A stretch of 64,000 nucleotides of DNA from an uncultured Gammaproteobacteria bacterium. GTDB taxonomy: Bacteria; Pseudomonadota; Gammaproteobacteria; Pseudomonadales; Pseudohongiellaceae. Location of the stretch: the NCBI GenBank assembly GCA_913061515.1, contig CAJXSF010000002.1:1-64000 (forward strand). Direction: 5' to 3'. The notes beneath the pieces were generated by a model that had not been told where the DNA came from, made no database searches, and saw only the letters and a list, made by a program, of their open reading frames with translations. Below, piece by piece: positions 63,963 through 64,000 of the stretch (positions within the stretch are counted from its first letter, which is position 1; the number at the start of each line of letters is the position of its first letter). A program made the position numbers and the translations under genes.

Positions 63963-64000
63963 TAGAAGTACTTCGATCGGGCCCATTAACAACAGTGCAG
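63959..64000 (+). CDS. pxpC: 5-oxoprolinase subunit C (KipA family), start only
   Basis: Fourteen codons (MIEVLRSGPLTTVQ) before the window ends. This opening is typical of PxpC/KipA, and the ATGA overlap with pxpB supports it. The gene runs on beyond the window. Confidence 0.88.
   Translation, partial: MIEVLRSGPLTTVQ

Noticed and set aside
1-64000. CRISPR arrays, tRNA or rRNA genes, insertion sequences, prophage or integrase genes
   Set aside because: No regularly spaced direct repeats, no cloverleaf with TTC-type arm, no transposase or phage motifs were found on reading both strands.

Overview
The window reads as a piece of chromosome from a free-living, probably marine, gammaproteobacterium. 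It is Pseudomonas-like in its conserved blocks (cbrA-cbrB-pcnB-panB-panC-acs, dksA-gluQ, ssb/uvrA) but lacks Pseudomonas-specific detail such as folK after pcnB. A K+-type membrane pyrophosphatase, a beta-propeller phytase, a PQQ dehydrogenase and a tannase-family esterase fit an oligotrophic or coastal heterotroph. Genus cannot be given from sequence alone. The first 49 bases are not genomic: they are an Illumina Nextera index/adapter fused to the contig end.

Layout. 50-6.9 kb: end of a sodium/solute symporter, an Mrp/ApbC Fe-S carrier, the pyrophosphatase HppA, and several envelope proteins of unknown role. 7-12.3 kb: PLP sulfur-amino-acid enzyme, small Rieske protein, sfsA with an aminotransferase, dksA and gluQ. 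12.3-24.7 kb: the carbon-control block. A 58-codon gene (cbrX) overlaps cbrA; cbrB follows; then comes a 0.67 kb gap holding a sigma-54 promoter, CbrB-like half-sites and an A-rich CrcZ-like small RNA. After it come pcnB, a deoxynucleoside kinase, panB, panC, acs and a thiolase. 24.7-31 kb: a sulfide/persulfide oxidation operon (persulfide dioxygenase, DUF442-SQR fusion, SulP permease, GNAT) with its own sigma-54 promoter, divergent from a FisR-like activator. 31.3-41.5 kb: cold-shock protein, Pho-box phytase, a cytochrome/copper-monooxygenase-like secreted pair, an EF-hand protein, an ECF sigma operon, DUF2975/XRE and RhlE. 41.8-49.4 kb: DUF2333, a TPR lipoprotein, moeA, an odd RmlD-like protein, ssb, uvrA. 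49.4-64 kb: tannase-like esterase, an orphan MacB-like permease, a PQQ quinohemoprotein, a second MacB-like export operon (ATPase, permease, membrane fusion protein), a CSS-EAL phosphodiesterase, a SIMPL protein, and pxpB with the start of pxpC.

A recurring theme is sigma-54 control. Four good -24/-12 elements were found: before the CrcZ-like RNA, the sulfur operon, the orphan permease and the ABC export operon. Two sigma-54 activators (CbrB, FisR-like) are encoded here; the activator of the two permease promoters is not in the window. No rRNA, tRNA, CRISPR array, insertion sequence or phage gene was recognised.
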